From Bacteroidales bacterium (GTDB lineage Bacteria; Bacteroidota; Bacteroidia; Bacteroidales; Muribaculaceae): a stretch of 64,000 nt of DNA. Made by a program: the position numbers and the translations under genes. Shown here piece by piece: positions 44,435 through 53,410 of the stretch; the first letter of the stretch is position 1, and the number at the start of each line of letters is the position of its first letter. The stretch covers positions 41,149-105,148 of the forward strand of contig CAJTEX010000012.1 in NCBI GenBank assembly GCA_910575615.1, given 5' to 3'. The notes under the pieces were generated by a model that saw nothing but the letters and a program-made list of their open reading frames with translations, did not search any database and was not told where the DNA came from.

Positions 44435-45196
44435 TTAATATAGGCTGCGGAGAGTTCCTGATTTCTTCCACCACAGCAGAATAAGTATGCCGACAAGCAT
44501 TCCGCCAAGATGGGCGAAATGGGCCACTGTGTCTGCCTGGCTGTTGTATACGCCCAGGAGAAGTTCTATCGCGGCGAAGACCATCACTGCTGTGCGGGCC
44601 TTCATCGGTATGGGCGGGAACATCAGGTAGATCCGCATATGGGGATATAGGAACCCAAATGCGAGAAGTATGCCGTATATTGCCCCTGACGCGCCCACAG
44701 TAGGGGTGTGGTAGAGCCCGAGGAGCGCTCCGACAGAGGGCTCTCCCGGGCTTATGCCCAAGTCAAGAAGTTGACCATATGTGACATGGCTTCCCCTCAG
44801 CAGGGCGCAGAGGGCATCGCCGTTTTCAAAGAGGCCGGCATAATGGCTTATCATAATGGCGAACACACCTTCCTGTATAAGCGCGGCCCCGAGTCCGCAG
44901 CTGATGTAATACAATAGGAACTTCTGAGAGCCGAGTGTGCGCTCCACAATCACCCCGAACATCCACAATGAGAACATATTGAAGAAAATATGCCAGAAAT
45001 TGGCGTGGATGAACATATAACTCACCAGCTGCCATGGCAGAAACTGGTCGGAAGTGAAATAGTAAAGGGCCCCATATTGCTCAAGCTGTACCCCAGCACG
45101 AGGCGCAAGCGTCATAAACAGATAAATTATTATGTTTATGATGAGCAGATTCTTGGTCACCGGTGGCAAATTGAGAAATCTGTCTTTGAAACTCAT
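44435..45196 (-). CDS. rhomboid-family intramembrane serine protease
   Basis: 253 residues from the ATG at 45196 (MSFKDRFLNLPPVTK). Helix 2 has FIHANFWHIFFNMFSLW; the catalytic pair is the serine of VGASGAIYG (about residue 170) and the histidine of FAHLGGML (about residue 225). An insertion of about 40 residues before the active serine (LLDLGISPGEPS) forms a larger outer loop than in GlpG. A longer reading to 45268 starts upstream of the likely promoter and is rejected. First gene of a leftward unit divergent from tgt. Confidence 0.9.
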   Translation of the reverse strand: MSFKDRFLNLPPVTKNLLIINIIIYLFMTLAPRAGVQLEQYGALYYFTSDQFLPWQLVSYMFIHANFWHIFFNMFSLWMFGVIVERTLGSQKFLLYYISCGLGAALIQEGVFAIMISHYAGLFENGDALCALLRGSHVTYGQLLDLGISPGEPSVGALLGLYHTPTVGASGAIYGILLAFGFLYPHMRIYLMFPPIPMKARTAVMVFAAIELLLGVYNSQADTVAHFAHLGGMLVGILILLWWKKSGTLRSLY

Positions 45197-45246
45197 AACT
45201 AAGTGGTTAGGTGGCGGAGGCAATGTCCGCGCGGTTACATATGCCG

Positions 45247-45254
45247 CAAAGTTA
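45247..45254 (-). promoter_or_regulatory. candidate -7 element for the rhomboid genes
   Basis: Reads TAACTTTG on the minus strand, about 50 bases before the ATG at 45196. The -33 region has only a TTG at shorter spacing. Confidence 0.4.
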
Positions 45255-45314
45255 CAAATTTTTTCCAATATACTGCCGTGTGGGCTAATCCTTTTTCTTT
45301 CGGGGAAAAATCAC

Positions 45315-45322
45315 TAACTTTG
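45315..45322 (+). promoter_or_regulatory. candidate -7 element for tgt
   Basis: Reads TAACTTTG, about 29 bases before the tgt start. It is back-to-back with the element for the rhomboid genes. Confidence 0.45.
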
Positions 45323-45350
45323 CAGTCATATCGCATTTTCATACACTCGA

Positions 45351-46481
45351 ATGGACTTTAAACTGGAAGCTAATCCCGGCGGCACGGCCGCCAGAGCGGG
45401 AAGGATCTCCACCGGTCACGGGGAAATCCTCACCCCGGTGTTCATGCCCGTAGGCACTGTGGGGGCTGTGAAGGGGGTGCATGCCCGTGAGTTACGAGAT
45501 GACATAAAAGCCCAGATCATACTCGGCAACACATATCACTTGTATCTGCGCCCAGGCACCGGGATTTTGCGCAAAGCCGGAGGTCTCCACAAATTCGAGG
45601 GATGGGACCGCCCGATACTCACCGATTCAGGTGGATTCCAGGTCTTTTCCCTCTCTGAGCGCAGAAAACTCACAGAAGAAGGGGCGTGGTTCCGCAGCCA
45701 TATCGACGGCTCCAAGCATCTGTTCACCCCGGAACGTGTGGTCGACATACAGCGGGAGATTGGTTCAGACATTATGATGGCCCTTGACGAGTGTCCCCCG
45801 GGCACATCAGAGTGGGGGTACGCCCGCAAGTCTCTCGACTTGACTATGAAATGGCTGCAGCGGGGATGGAAGCATTTCAATGAGACACAGCCCTTATATG
45901 CTCATTCCCAGGCGTTTTTCCCGATTGTGCAGGGATGTACGTTCACAGACCTCCGGCGTGAGGCCGCGACACGGGTGGCCGAGCTTGGCGCGGAGGGAAA
46001 TGCGATTGGAGGCCTCGCCGTCGGTGAGCCTGCGGAGGTCATGTATGATATGATTGAGGTGGTCAATGAGATACTTCCGGCTGACCGGCCCCGTTATCTT
46101 ATGGGGGTCGGGACTCCGGCCAACATCCTTGAGGCCATTGACCGGGGGGTGGATATGATGGACTGCGTGATGCCGACCCGCAACGGTCGCAACGGGATGC
46201 TGTTTACCCGCAACGGAGTCATGAACATGCGCAATCTCAAATGGGCCGACGATTTCTCGCCTATAGACCCTGAGAGTGACTGTTTCGTCGACCAAGTCTA
46301 TTCAAAAGCTTATCTACGCCACCTGTTCATTGCCGGTGAACTGCTTGCGATGCAGATTGCTTCGATTCACAACCTGGCGTTCTATTTGTGGCTGACAGGG
46401 GAGGCTCGCAAGCACATCCTTGCCGGGGATTTCCATATATGGAAGCCTCAGATGGTGGAGCAGGTGAGCCGTCGCCTCTGA
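45351..46481 (+). CDS. tgt: queuine/preQ1 tRNA-ribosyltransferase
   Basis: 376 residues, the normal length. The active-site aspartate lies in LTDSGGFQVFSL (about residue 90) and the nucleophilic aspartate in MMDCVMPTRNGRNG (about residue 265), with GLAVGEP near 223. The enzyme swaps guanine at the tRNA wobble position for preQ1, towards queuosine. The usual zinc motif with three close cysteines is not intact: the region reads ESDCFVDQVYSKAYLRHL, with one cysteine only, although the downstream histidine (IASIHNLAFYL) remains. The gene is followed after about 87 bases by an LptG-like permease. Confidence 0.95.
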   Translation: MDFKLEANPGGTAARAGRISTGHGEILTPVFMPVGTVGAVKGVHARELRDDIKAQIILGNTYHLYLRPGTGILRKAGGLHKFEGWDRPILTDSGGFQVFSLSERRKLTEEGAWFRSHIDGSKHLFTPERVVDIQREIGSDIMMALDECPPGTSEWGYARKSLDLTMKWLQRGWKHFNETQPLYAHSQAFFPIVQGCTFTDLRREAATRVAELGAEGNAIGGLAVGEPAEVMYDMIEVVNEILPADRPRYLMGVGTPANILEAIDRGVDMMDCVMPTRNGRNGMLFTRNGVMNMRNLKWADDFSPIDPESDCFVDQVYSKAYLRHLFIAGELLAMQIASIHNLAFYLWLTGEARKHILAGDFHIWKPQMVEQVSRRL

Positions 46482-46568
46482 TTGTCGCCTCGATAACACC
46501 TAACAGCCGAGATGAAGGTAATGCCTGACATACTGAAAAGTAAAACACCCCTGAAACGGGGCTGGAAA

Positions 46569-47639
46569 ATGCTGCCGCTCCTTGATATGTACATCATCAA
46601 GAAGTTTCTCGGCACATATGTGTTCGCCATAATGCTGATTCTGGCGATTACGATTGTCTTTGACATAAATGAGAAGCTCGACGCTTTCATGCAGGCACCG
46701 CTCAAGGCCACGATTTTCGACTATTTCCTGAATTTCCTGCCTTATTTCGCCAATCAGTTCAGTCCGCTGTTTGTGTTCATAGCGGTGATTTTCTTCACGT
46801 CAAAGCTTGCTGACAACTCCGAGATTATCGCGATGCTTTCCTCAGGGATGAGTTTCAGGAGGCTGTTGCGGCCATATCTTATTTCTGCCGCTGTCATCGC
46901 CGTGGCGACATATGTGCTGTCGGCATATGTGATTCCTCCGGCCAATGTCAAGCGTATCGCCTACACCAACACTTATGTCAAAAACCGTCGGGTGGATTAT
47001 GGCGACAACATTATGATGCAAGTGGCCCCGGGGCAGATTGCCTATATGAGCCGTTATGACAACACCACAAAGACCGGCTACCGGTTCTCCCTGGAGCTTT
47101 TCAAAGACAAGAAACTTGTGTCGAGGATGCAGGCCCAGTCTATCAGATGGGACACTCTTTACCGCTGGCAGGTAAGAGACTATGTAATACGCGATTTCAA
47201 GGGCAACAGAGAGGAGATAAAACGAGGTTATCAGCTTGACACGGTGATACCTTTCGAGCCAAGGGATTTCCTCATATCACGCAATGACCAGGAAACGTTG
47301 TCGACACCGCAGCTGAGGCAGTACATCGAACGACAGAAACAGCGCGGTGTGGCCAACATCCAGGCTTTTGAAATCGAATATCAGAAGCGGTTCGCGATGT
47401 GTGCGGCCGCCTTTATCCTCACGGTCATCGGAATGTCGTTGTCCTCCAAGAAAGTCAAGGGCGGAATGGGAGTGAATATTGGTATCGGTCTGATGCTTAG
47501 CTTCTCATACATTCTCTTCATGACTGTCACATCCTCGTTCGCGGTGTCGGGCATAACATCCCCGCTGGTCGCCATGTGGATTCCCAACATCATTTATGCT
47601 GTGATTGCCCTCCTTCTCTACCTCAAAGCCTCCAGATGA
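46569..47639 (+). CDS. LptG/LptF-family permease (YjgP/YjgQ)
   Basis: About 356 residues from the ATG at 46569 (MLPLLDMYIIKKFLG), where the family pattern begins; an ATG at 46512 would add 19 residues. Membrane segments lie in the first 120 residues and near the C-terminus (FAMCAAAFILTVIGMSL, IGLMLSFSYILFM), separated by a periplasmic domain with YRFSLELFKDKK. Members form, with LptB and LptC, the ABC transporter that extracts lipopolysaccharide from the inner membrane. Bacteroidota often have a single LptF/G-type gene near tgt. It is followed by a palindromic terminator. Confidence 0.85.
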   Translation: MLPLLDMYIIKKFLGTYVFAIMLILAITIVFDINEKLDAFMQAPLKATIFDYFLNFLPYFANQFSPLFVFIAVIFFTSKLADNSEIIAMLSSGMSFRRLLRPYLISAAVIAVATYVLSAYVIPPANVKRIAYTNTYVKNRRVDYGDNIMMQVAPGQIAYMSRYDNTTKTGYRFSLELFKDKKLVSRMQAQSIRWDTLYRWQVRDYVIRDFKGNREEIKRGYQLDTVIPFEPRDFLISRNDQETLSTPQLRQYIERQKQRGVANIQAFEIEYQKRFAMCAAAFILTVIGMSLSSKKVKGGMGVNIGIGLMLSFSYILFMTVTSSFAVSGITSPLVAMWIPNIIYAVIALLLYLKASR

Positions 47640-47671
47640 AAAATGAATTTTCAAGGTTATTACAATCGTCT

Positions 47672-47691
47672 AACCAGCATTAATGCTGGTT
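47672..47691 (+). terminator. 20-base perfect palindrome, likely terminator
   Basis: Two complementary 10-base halves (AACCAGCATT and its complement), 33 bases after the permease stop, followed by TATTG. A shorter inverted repeat (47703-47709/47718-47724) comes next. Confidence 0.6.
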
Positions 47692-47836
47692 TATTGAGCC
47701 TGTCGACGAGATTACCATCGTCGATTTACGGCTTGGTGAATTATCCGATTTATCATAAATGTGTTGTTCGCAATATCTATGTGGAGATAGTGGGGTGAGA
47801 TTTTTATTTTAGAGTCACTAAATAAGCAAGCGACGG

Positions 47837-48715
47837 ATGGAAGTGCTGAGACTTTTACGACCTTGGCAGTGGGTCAAGAACCTGTTTGTTTTTCTTCCGA
47901 TGTTTTTTGGCAGGCGGATGGGAGACTGGGACTGTTGGGTTGCGTCATTGGTGGTGTTTTGCGCGATGTGTCTGGTGGCCAGCGCAATATATTGCCTGAA
48001 TGATATCGTTGACGTGGATGAGAACAGGACACACCCTCGCAAACGATTCCGTCCAGTTGCCAAAGGTACTGTCTCATGCAAGCAGGCTGCTTTTGTCTCG
48101 GTGGCGTTGGTCGTCGGAGGCGTAGGCGCTGTGTTCGCGTTGTCTCCATTGGCGCATGCGCTTGATATTGTGGCGATAATTGCGGCGTATTACGTTATGA
48201 ATGTCGCGTATTGCTTGCGTCTCAAGCGAATTGCGATTGTGGATGTGTTTTGCATCGCAGTTGGTTTTGTCCTTCGCATATTTGCCGGAGGTGTCGCCTG
48301 CGGTATATGGATATCCCCCTGGTTGGTATGTCTCGCATTCTTGCTGACCTTGTTCCTTGGCTTTGCTAAACGCCGGGATGATGTGTTGATACAACAGCAG
48401 CAAGGGGCTACGGTGCGGTCGAATGCCGTGTCATATAACCTGCCGTTCATGAATCAGACTCTTGGGTTGCTCGGTGCGATTACTGTGGTCTGTTACATTC
48501 TATATACAGTACAGCCGGAGGTTGAAGCGCGGCTTGGCACGCAATGGATATACCTGACGTCTGTATTCGTGCTTGCCGGGATACTCCGTTATCTCCAGAT
48601 TGCTATTGTTGATGAAAAAGCCGGGGATCCGACATCGATTCTTTTAAAAGACAGGTTCATCCAGGTATGTGTGCTTTGCTGGTCATTGTCTTATTTGGCA
48701 ATCATATATCTGTAA
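47837..48715 (+). CDS. decaprenyl-phosphate phosphoribosyltransferase-like UbiA prenyltransferase
   Basis: 292 residues with about eight to nine membrane helices. The first aspartate-rich motif is NDIVDVDENR (about residue 55), followed by HPRKRFRPVAKG, which distinguishes the DPPR-synthase branch from quinone or heme prenyltransferases; the second is near RLKRIAIVDVFC (about residue 135). In mycobacteria this enzyme joins decaprenyl phosphate and PRPP to give decaprenyl-phosphoryl-5-phosphoribose, which is then dephosphorylated and used as a pentofuranose donor for cell-wall glycans. Here the next gene encodes a HAD phosphatase-like protein, the matching second step. Function in Bacteroidota is inferred. 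Confidence 0.82.
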   Translation: MEVLRLLRPWQWVKNLFVFLPMFFGRRMGDWDCWVASLVVFCAMCLVASAIYCLNDIVDVDENRTHPRKRFRPVAKGTVSCKQAAFVSVALVVGGVGAVFALSPLAHALDIVAIIAAYYVMNVAYCLRLKRIAIVDVFCIAVGFVLRIFAGGVACGIWISPWLVCLAFLLTLFLGFAKRRDDVLIQQQQGATVRSNAVSYNLPFMNQTLGLLGAITVVCYILYTVQPEVEARLGTQWIYLTSVFVLAGILRYLQIAIVDEKAGDPTSILLKDRFIQVCVLCWSLSYLAIIYL

Positions 48716-48739
48716 GCCGGTTGATTGGCGCAACAAGTT

Positions 48740-49396
48740 ATGACACGAAAAAATCATGTAGGAAATCCTTTGGCAGGTTCAAATTCGGACGGCGATTTCT
48801 GTCATCGAAAAAGAGTCGGCCTGTTTGATTTTGACAACACTCTGGTGAGGGGTGATTCTTTCATCCGGTTTGGAGTATATGCTTTGGGAAAATGCCGGTT
48901 TGCATTGGCGGTTGTGGAAGCGTTGCCCTGGCTTGTCGCCTGGAAAATGGGATTGCTCTCATCCTCTGCCGCGAAAGAAAAATTGTTTGGCTTCATGTTC
49001 AAGGGAATGGACTTTTCGGAGTTTGAGCGCAAGGGGAAAGGATTCGCTGCTGAAATCTCGGAAATGCTGCGCAGCGATGTGAAACAAGAAATGGATGCCA
49101 TGCGTGACATTGGCGCCAGGATAATAGTCGCCACGGCCAGTGCGGAGGAGTGGGTTCGGCCCTGGGCAATAGCCAACGGAGTGGATTTTGTGATTGGAAC
49201 AAAGGCCGAGGTGGATGACAACGGTCGGTTGACCGGACGGTTCTCTACTGCCAACTGCCGTGGGGAGGAGAAAGCAAGGCGCATACAGCAATACCTGGCA
49301 TCGGAGTCGTGGCCGCAATGCGAGATACACGCCTGGGGAAATATGCCGGATGACATGGCTATGCTTGAAATGGCAGACTTCCCCCATAGTGTGTAA
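48740..49396 (+). CDS. HAD-superfamily phosphatase-like protein
   Basis: 218 residues from the ATG at 48740. The nucleophile motif is LFDFDNTLVRGDS (about residue 28), motif II is VATASAEEW (about residue 131) and the acidic motif is GNMPDDMAM (about residue 202). This is the HAD-IB (SerB-like) class. Following the prenyltransferase by 24 bases, it is likely the phosphatase for prenyl-phosphoryl-phosphoribose. The protein ends abruptly after ADFPHSV. Changing the C5 run at 49381-49385 by one base would extend it by about 35-40 residues, so the C-terminus may be truncated. Confidence 0.75.
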   Translation: MTRKNHVGNPLAGSNSDGDFCHRKRVGLFDFDNTLVRGDSFIRFGVYALGKCRFALAVVEALPWLVAWKMGLLSSSAAKEKLFGFMFKGMDFSEFERKGKGFAAEISEMLRSDVKQEMDAMRDIGARIIVATASAEEWVRPWAIANGVDFVIGTKAEVDDNGRLTGRFSTANCRGEEKARRIQQYLASESWPQCEIHAWGNMPDDMAMLEMADFPHSV

Positions 49397-49468
49397 TGTC
49401 TCCTTGCGACAAATTGCGGCAATTGAAGCCAGTGGTTTGTCTTTTGGAGATGATTTGAGACCTTATTG

Positions 49469-49499
49469 TTGTGAAGGCGGCGAAAAGTTATTATCTTTG
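49469..49499 (+). promoter_or_regulatory. promoter of pyrB
   Basis: A TTG (49469-49471) and TATCTTTG (49492-49499) are 20 bases apart, matching the Bacteroidota -33/-7 pattern. Confidence 0.6.
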
Positions 49500-49512
49500 C
49501 AGTGATAAAACA

Positions 49513-49539
49513 CGACCTGGGCAGCTCTCGGCCAGGTCG
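49513..49539 (+). promoter_or_regulatory. hairpin in the pyrB leader
   Basis: Arms CGACCTGG (49513-49520) and its complement (49532-49539) with an 11-base loop lie between the promoter and the pyrB start at 49567. It could be an attenuator or an RNA-stability element. Confidence 0.4.
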
Positions 49540-49566
49540 CGATAAACACAATAGACTGTCGTTCCG

Positions 49567-50511
49567 ATGAATCCCAACTCACTCGTTTCTATCGACGATC
49601 TCGGCAAAGAAGAAATCCTTGACATTCTTGCCGACGCACGTTTCTTCGAGGAAAACCCCAACCACAAGATTCTTGACGGAAAGGTTGTGGCGACGCTTTT
49701 TTTCGAACCATCCACCCGCACGCGCCTAAGTTTTGAGACTGCAGTAAATCGTCTTGGCGGCCGTGTGATTGGTTTTTCAGATGCCAGCACATCCTCTTCC
49801 TCAAAAGGTGAGTCTCTGAAAGACACCATAAAGATGGTGTCAAACTATGTCGACCTCATCATCATGCGCCATTATCAGGAAGGCGCGGCCAAGTATGCCA
49901 CGACGGTGACTGAGACGCCTGTGATAAATGCCGGCGACGGGTCAAACCAGCATCCTTCGCAGACAATGCTTGACCTCTACTCGATTCTTAAGACCCAAGG
50001 CAAGCTTGACAATCTTGAGATAACAATGGTGGGAGACCTCAAGTATGGCCGCACGGTGCATTCCCTGCTGATGGCAATGAGGTATTTCAACCCTAAATTC
50101 CGTTTTGTCTCATGCCCCGAGCTGGCAATGCCGCAGGAGTACCTTGACTTGTGCGACCGCCTTGGCATCCCCTACGAGGTGCATGCAGAGCTGTCTCCAG
50201 CGGTTATAAACTCCACCGACATATTGTATATGACCCGTGTGCAGAGAGAGCGTTTTGCCGACCTGGATGAGTACGAACGGGTGAAAGACTGCTACAGCCT
50301 CACCAAGGATATGCTTGACGGCTCGCGCGACAACCTCAGGGTGCTTCATCCGCTTCCCCGACTGAACGAAATCGCTGAAGATGTTGACGACAGCCCGAAA
50401 GCTTATTATTTTGAGCAGGCCCGCAACGGACTGTTTGCCCGTCAGGCCCTGATTTGCCGTGCGCTGGGCATAACCACGGCGGCCATCGCGGAGGCTGAAG
50501 CCTCGAAATAA
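49567..50511 (+). CDS. pyrB: aspartate carbamoyltransferase catalytic subunit
   Basis: 314 residues. Carbamoyl-phosphate contacts are in [13 protein letters not shown] (about residues 46-58), [20 protein letters not shown] (about residue 120) and HPLPRLNEI (about residue 255). It joins aspartate and carbamoyl phosphate to form carbamoylaspartate in pyrimidine synthesis. In many Bacteroidota, pyrI for the regulatory subunit follows immediately; here a flavin reductase gene follows after 11 bases, so no pyrI is seen. The gene has a good promoter and a leader hairpin. Confidence 0.95.
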   Translation: MNPNSLVSIDDLGKEEILDILADARFFEENPNHKILDGKVVATLFFEPSTRTRLSFETAVNRLGGRVIGFSDASTSSSSKGESLKDTIKMVSNYVDLIIMRHYQEGAAKYATTVTETPVINAGDGSNQHPSQTMLDLYSILKTQGKLDNLEITMVGDLKYGRTVHSLLMAMRYFNPKFRFVSCPELAMPQEYLDLCDRLGIPYEVHAELSPAVINSTDILYMTRVQRERFADLDEYERVKDCYSLTKDMLDGSRDNLRVLHPLPRLNEIAEDVDDSPKAYYFEQARNGLFARQALICRALGITTAAIAEAEASK

Positions 50512-50522
50512 TCACGCTTGCC

Positions 50523-51116
50523 ATGGATGCGAAGCCGCTGAACAAGAAGCGCTGCTGGAAACCCGGCACAATGATATACCCCCTTCCGGCGGTGCTGGTG
50601 ACATGCGGGCAGTCGGTAGGGGAGTCCAATATGCTCACAGTCGCCTGGGTCGGAACTGTCAACACCGATCCTGCGATGTGCTACATATCAGTCCGTCCTG
50701 AGCGCCATTCGTATGACATCATAAAACGGCAGATGGAGTTCACCATAAATCTCACCACTGCCGATATGGCCCGTCAGACCGATTGGGCCGGTGTCCGCTC
50801 AGGAAAAGAGTACGACAAATGGAAAGAGACCGGGCTGACTCCTGTGCCGGGGGTCGCCGTGAGCTGTCCTTACATCGACGAGTCGCCACTTTCCATTGAG
50901 TGCAAGGTCAGCGCCGTCGTGCCCCTGGGATCGCATCATATGTTCCTCGCCAAAGTCATAAATGTGTTGGCAGACGAGCAATACATAGATTCAGCCACCG
51001 ACAGTTTCGACCTCGGCAAGGCAGGGTTGATGAATTACACCCATGGACACTATTATTCACAAGGAGAAGAACTTGGCCGCTTTGGATTCTCTGTCAAGAA
51101 GCCTCGGAAAGGTTGA
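50523..51116 (+). CDS. flavin reductase-like FMN-binding protein
   Basis: 197 residues. [39 protein letters not shown] (split: residues about 37-65) and [18 protein letters not shown] are the split-barrel flavin-binding signatures of the flavoredoxin/flavin reductase family. It probably binds FMN and acts in electron transfer; the partner is unknown. The gene lies between pyrB and glyA on the same strand with an 11-base gap upstream, so it is likely co-transcribed. Its 3' end reaches to 50 bases before glyA. Confidence 0.88.
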   Translation: MDAKPLNKKRCWKPGTMIYPLPAVLVTCGQSVGESNMLTVAWVGTVNTDPAMCYISVRPERHSYDIIKRQMEFTINLTTADMARQTDWAGVRSGKEYDKWKETGLTPVPGVAVSCPYIDESPLSIECKVSAVVPLGSHHMFLAKVINVLADEQYIDSATDSFDLGKAGLMNYTHGHYYSQGEELGRFGFSVKKPRKG

Positions 51117-51165
51117 CATCTCCATTCATCTCAAAAATAAATTACAACCCCAAATACCAACCGTT

Positions 51166-52446
51166 ATGCAACGCGACAACGTCATTTTCGACATCATCAA
51201 TCGTGAACATCAGCGCCAGCAGAAGGGCATTGAGTTGATTGCCTCAGAGAACTTCGTGTCACCCCAGGTGATGGAAGCAATGGGCTCATGCCTGACCAAC
51301 AAGTACGCCGAAGGTTATCCCGGCCACCGCTATTATGGCGGTTGCCAGGTGGTTGACGAAGCGGAGACCCTTGCTCAGGATCGTCTGAAGCAGCTTTTCG
51401 GGGCGGAGTATGCCAATGTGCAGCCTCATTCCGGCGCACAGGCCAATATGGCAGTCTTCATGGCATGTCTCAAGCCTGGCGATACCTTCATGGGTATGAA
51501 CCTCGACCATGGTGGCCATCTTTCCCATGGTAGTCCTGTCAATTTCTCAGGATTGGTTTTCAACGCCATCGGTTACAATGTCGATCAGGAAACCGGACGT
51601 GTCGATTATGACCAGATGGAGGCGCTTGCCAACGAGAACAAGCCCAAGCTCATCATCGGCGGCGCGAGCGCATACAGCCGTGAATGGGACTATGAGCGTA
51701 TGCGCAAGATCGCAGACAGCATCGGCGCTATTTTCATGGTCGACATGGCCCATCCCGCAGGTCTGATTGCGGCAGGTCTGCTTGACAATCCTGTGAAGTA
51801 TGCCCATGTTGTCACCTCGACAACCCACAAGACCCTCCGCGGACCGCGTGGCGGTGTGATTCTCCTTGGCAAAGACTTTGACAACCCATGGGGAAAAGCA
51901 ACCAAGAAGGGTGAAATCCGCAAGATGTCTTCATTGCTCGATTCGGCGGTATTCCCTGGTGTGCAGGGCGGACCGCTTGAGCATGTCGTCGCCGCAAAAG
52001 CGGTTGCATTTGGCGAAGCCCTGCAGCCTGAATACAAGGAATACCAGAAGCAGGTCAAGGAGAATGCTGCCGCTATGGCGAAAGCCCTTACAGACAAGGG
52101 TTACCATGTCGTGTCTGGCGGCACCGACAATCACTGTATCCTGGTCGACCTGCGCTCTAAGTTCCCCGAACTTACCGGCAAGGTGGCTGAGAAGGCGCTG
52201 GTGGACGCCGACATCACCGCTAACAAGAACATGGTTCCCTTTGACTCACGTTCACCCTTCCAGACCTCAGGTATCCGCCTCGGCACCCCCGCTATCACCA
52301 CCCGCGGACTCAAGGCCGACGAGATGGGCGGCATAGTAGAGATGATAGACACCGTGCTTTCTGCTCCTGAAAGCGAAGCCACCATCAGGGCTGTCCGTGA
52401 CAAAGTCAACCAGATGATGTCTGACCGCCCGATGTTTGCCTGGTAA
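51166..52446 (+). CDS. glyA: serine hydroxymethyltransferase
   Basis: 426 residues from the ATG at 51166 ([11 protein letters not shown]), the normal length; a longer frame from 51043 overlaps the flavin reductase gene and adds unrelated residues. [19 protein letters not shown] and the PLP lysine in [12 protein letters not shown] (about residue 225) are diagnostic. It converts serine and tetrahydrofolate to glycine and methylene-tetrahydrofolate, feeding purine, thymidylate and methionine synthesis. It is the last gene of the pyrB unit; two hairpins follow the stop. Confidence 0.97.
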   Translation: MQRDNVIFDIINREHQRQQKGIELIASENFVSPQVMEAMGSCLTNKYAEGYPGHRYYGGCQVVDEAETLAQDRLKQLFGAEYANVQPHSGAQANMAVFMACLKPGDTFMGMNLDHGGHLSHGSPVNFSGLVFNAIGYNVDQETGRVDYDQMEALANENKPKLIIGGASAYSREWDYERMRKIADSIGAIFMVDMAHPAGLIAAGLLDNPVKYAHVVTSTTHKTLRGPRGGVILLGKDFDNPWGKATKKGEIRKMSSLLDSAVFPGVQGGPLEHVVAAKAVAFGEALQPEYKEYQKQVKENAAAMAKALTDKGYHVVSGGTDNHCILVDLRSKFPELTGKVAEKALVDADITANKNMVPFDSRSPFQTSGIRLGTPAITTRGLKADEMGGIVEMIDTVLSAPESEATIRAVRDKVNQMMSDRPMFAW

Positions 52447-52464
52447 TACGTAGATTCCTCTTTG

Positions 52465-52492
52465 TCTGACGCGAATCGGAACTTGCGTCAGA
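52465..52492 (+). terminator. first hairpin after glyA
   Basis: Arms TCTGACGC (52465-52472) and its complement (52485-52492) with a 12-base loop, 18 bases after the glyA stop. Confidence 0.5.
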
Positions 52493-52504
52493 GGTATATT
52501 TGTA

Positions 52505-52555
52505 ATCACACCTTGCAGGAGCCGTCATGGAAATTGTCGGCTTCTGCAAGGTGAT
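52505..52555 (+). terminator. second, longer hairpin after glyA
   Basis: Arms 52505-52524 and 52538-52555 pair over about 18 positions, with a 2-base bulge and one G-U pair. A TATATTTG at 52495-52502 just before it could be a -7 element for the acyltransferase gene. Confidence 0.5.
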
Positions 52556-52594
52556 GGTTTCACAAAACAGACTCCTCCAAAAATCTATCCAGTT

Positions 52595-53332
52595 ATGAAA
52601 ATGACGCTTCTTCTCCTGTATCGAGTGTATCAGATTGTGGTCATGATTCCCTCGATTGTAGTGTTGACCGTCCTGACCGGCATTGTGACAATAATCGGGT
52701 CATTGGCCGGAGGAGGACGCTTCTGGGGATATTGGCCGCCTCATATCTGGGCGAAAATATGCACTTGGCTCACGTTGGTGAAAGTCGAGGTCAGAGGGAG
52801 GGAAAATATCCAGGAAAAGACCTCGTATGTGTTTGTGGCCAATCATCAGGGAGCGTATGACATATTCACGATTTATGGTTTCCTTCATCACAACTTCAAA
52901 TGGATGATGAAAATAGGCCTGCGTAAATTCCCCGTGATTGGCATAAGCTGCAAGGCCGCCGGCCATATATTTGTCGACAACTCGTCTCCTGCCGCGATTC
53001 GCCGCACAATGGCTGAGGCTGAGAAAACCCTTAAGGGAGGAATGTCTGTGGTTGTCTTTCCTGAAGGTTCGCGGTCAAGGTCTGGACGTATGGGGCGTTT
53101 CCACACTGGAGCGTTCCAGCTCGCGATGGAATTTCAGCTTCCGGTAGTGCCTGTGACAATAGATGGCGCATATGACGTGCTTCCACGCGGTCAATGGCTT
53201 CCTCACTGGGGCAAAGTGATTCTTACCATACACAAGCCAGTCGCACCTCCCGCAGATGAGGCAGACCGCAGGCGTGTGTCGGAACTGTCTGCCGAGGCAA
53301 TCCGTTCGGCTCTCCCCGAACGTTATCGCTGA
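52595..53332 (+). CDS. plsC: 1-acyl-sn-glycerol-3-phosphate acyltransferase
   Basis: 245 residues. The N-terminal hydrophobic segment (LLLYRVYQIVVMIPSIVVLTVL) anchors it to the inner membrane. The catalytic HX4D is in VANHQGAYD (about residue 86), followed by FPEGSRSRSGRMG (about residue 158). VPVTIDGAYDV near 190 is also typical. It transfers an acyl chain to lysophosphatidic acid to make phosphatidic acid, the precursor of all glycerophospholipids. The gene has no close same-strand neighbour with a related role; a short GGGGA/TCCCC hairpin (53353-53366) follows. Confidence 0.9.
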   Translation: MKMTLLLLYRVYQIVVMIPSIVVLTVLTGIVTIIGSLAGGGRFWGYWPPHIWAKICTWLTLVKVEVRGRENIQEKTSYVFVANHQGAYDIFTIYGFLHHNFKWMMKIGLRKFPVIGISCKAAGHIFVDNSSPAAIRRTMAEAEKTLKGGMSVVVFPEGSRSRSGRMGRFHTGAFQLAMEFQLPVVPVTIDGAYDVLPRGQWLPHWGKVILTIHKPVAPPADEADRRRVSELSAEAIRSALPERYR

Positions 53333-53410
53333 GCACGCGTTGTCACGGCTCAGGGGAGAAATCCCCAATATGACTTTATTTGGCATGGCAAATGTAATCA
53401 GACATTTTTT

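Noticed and set aside
47643..47798. 51-codon open frame after the permease gene
   Set aside because: It runs through the palindromic terminator, has no signal peptide or motif, and lacks a promoter.
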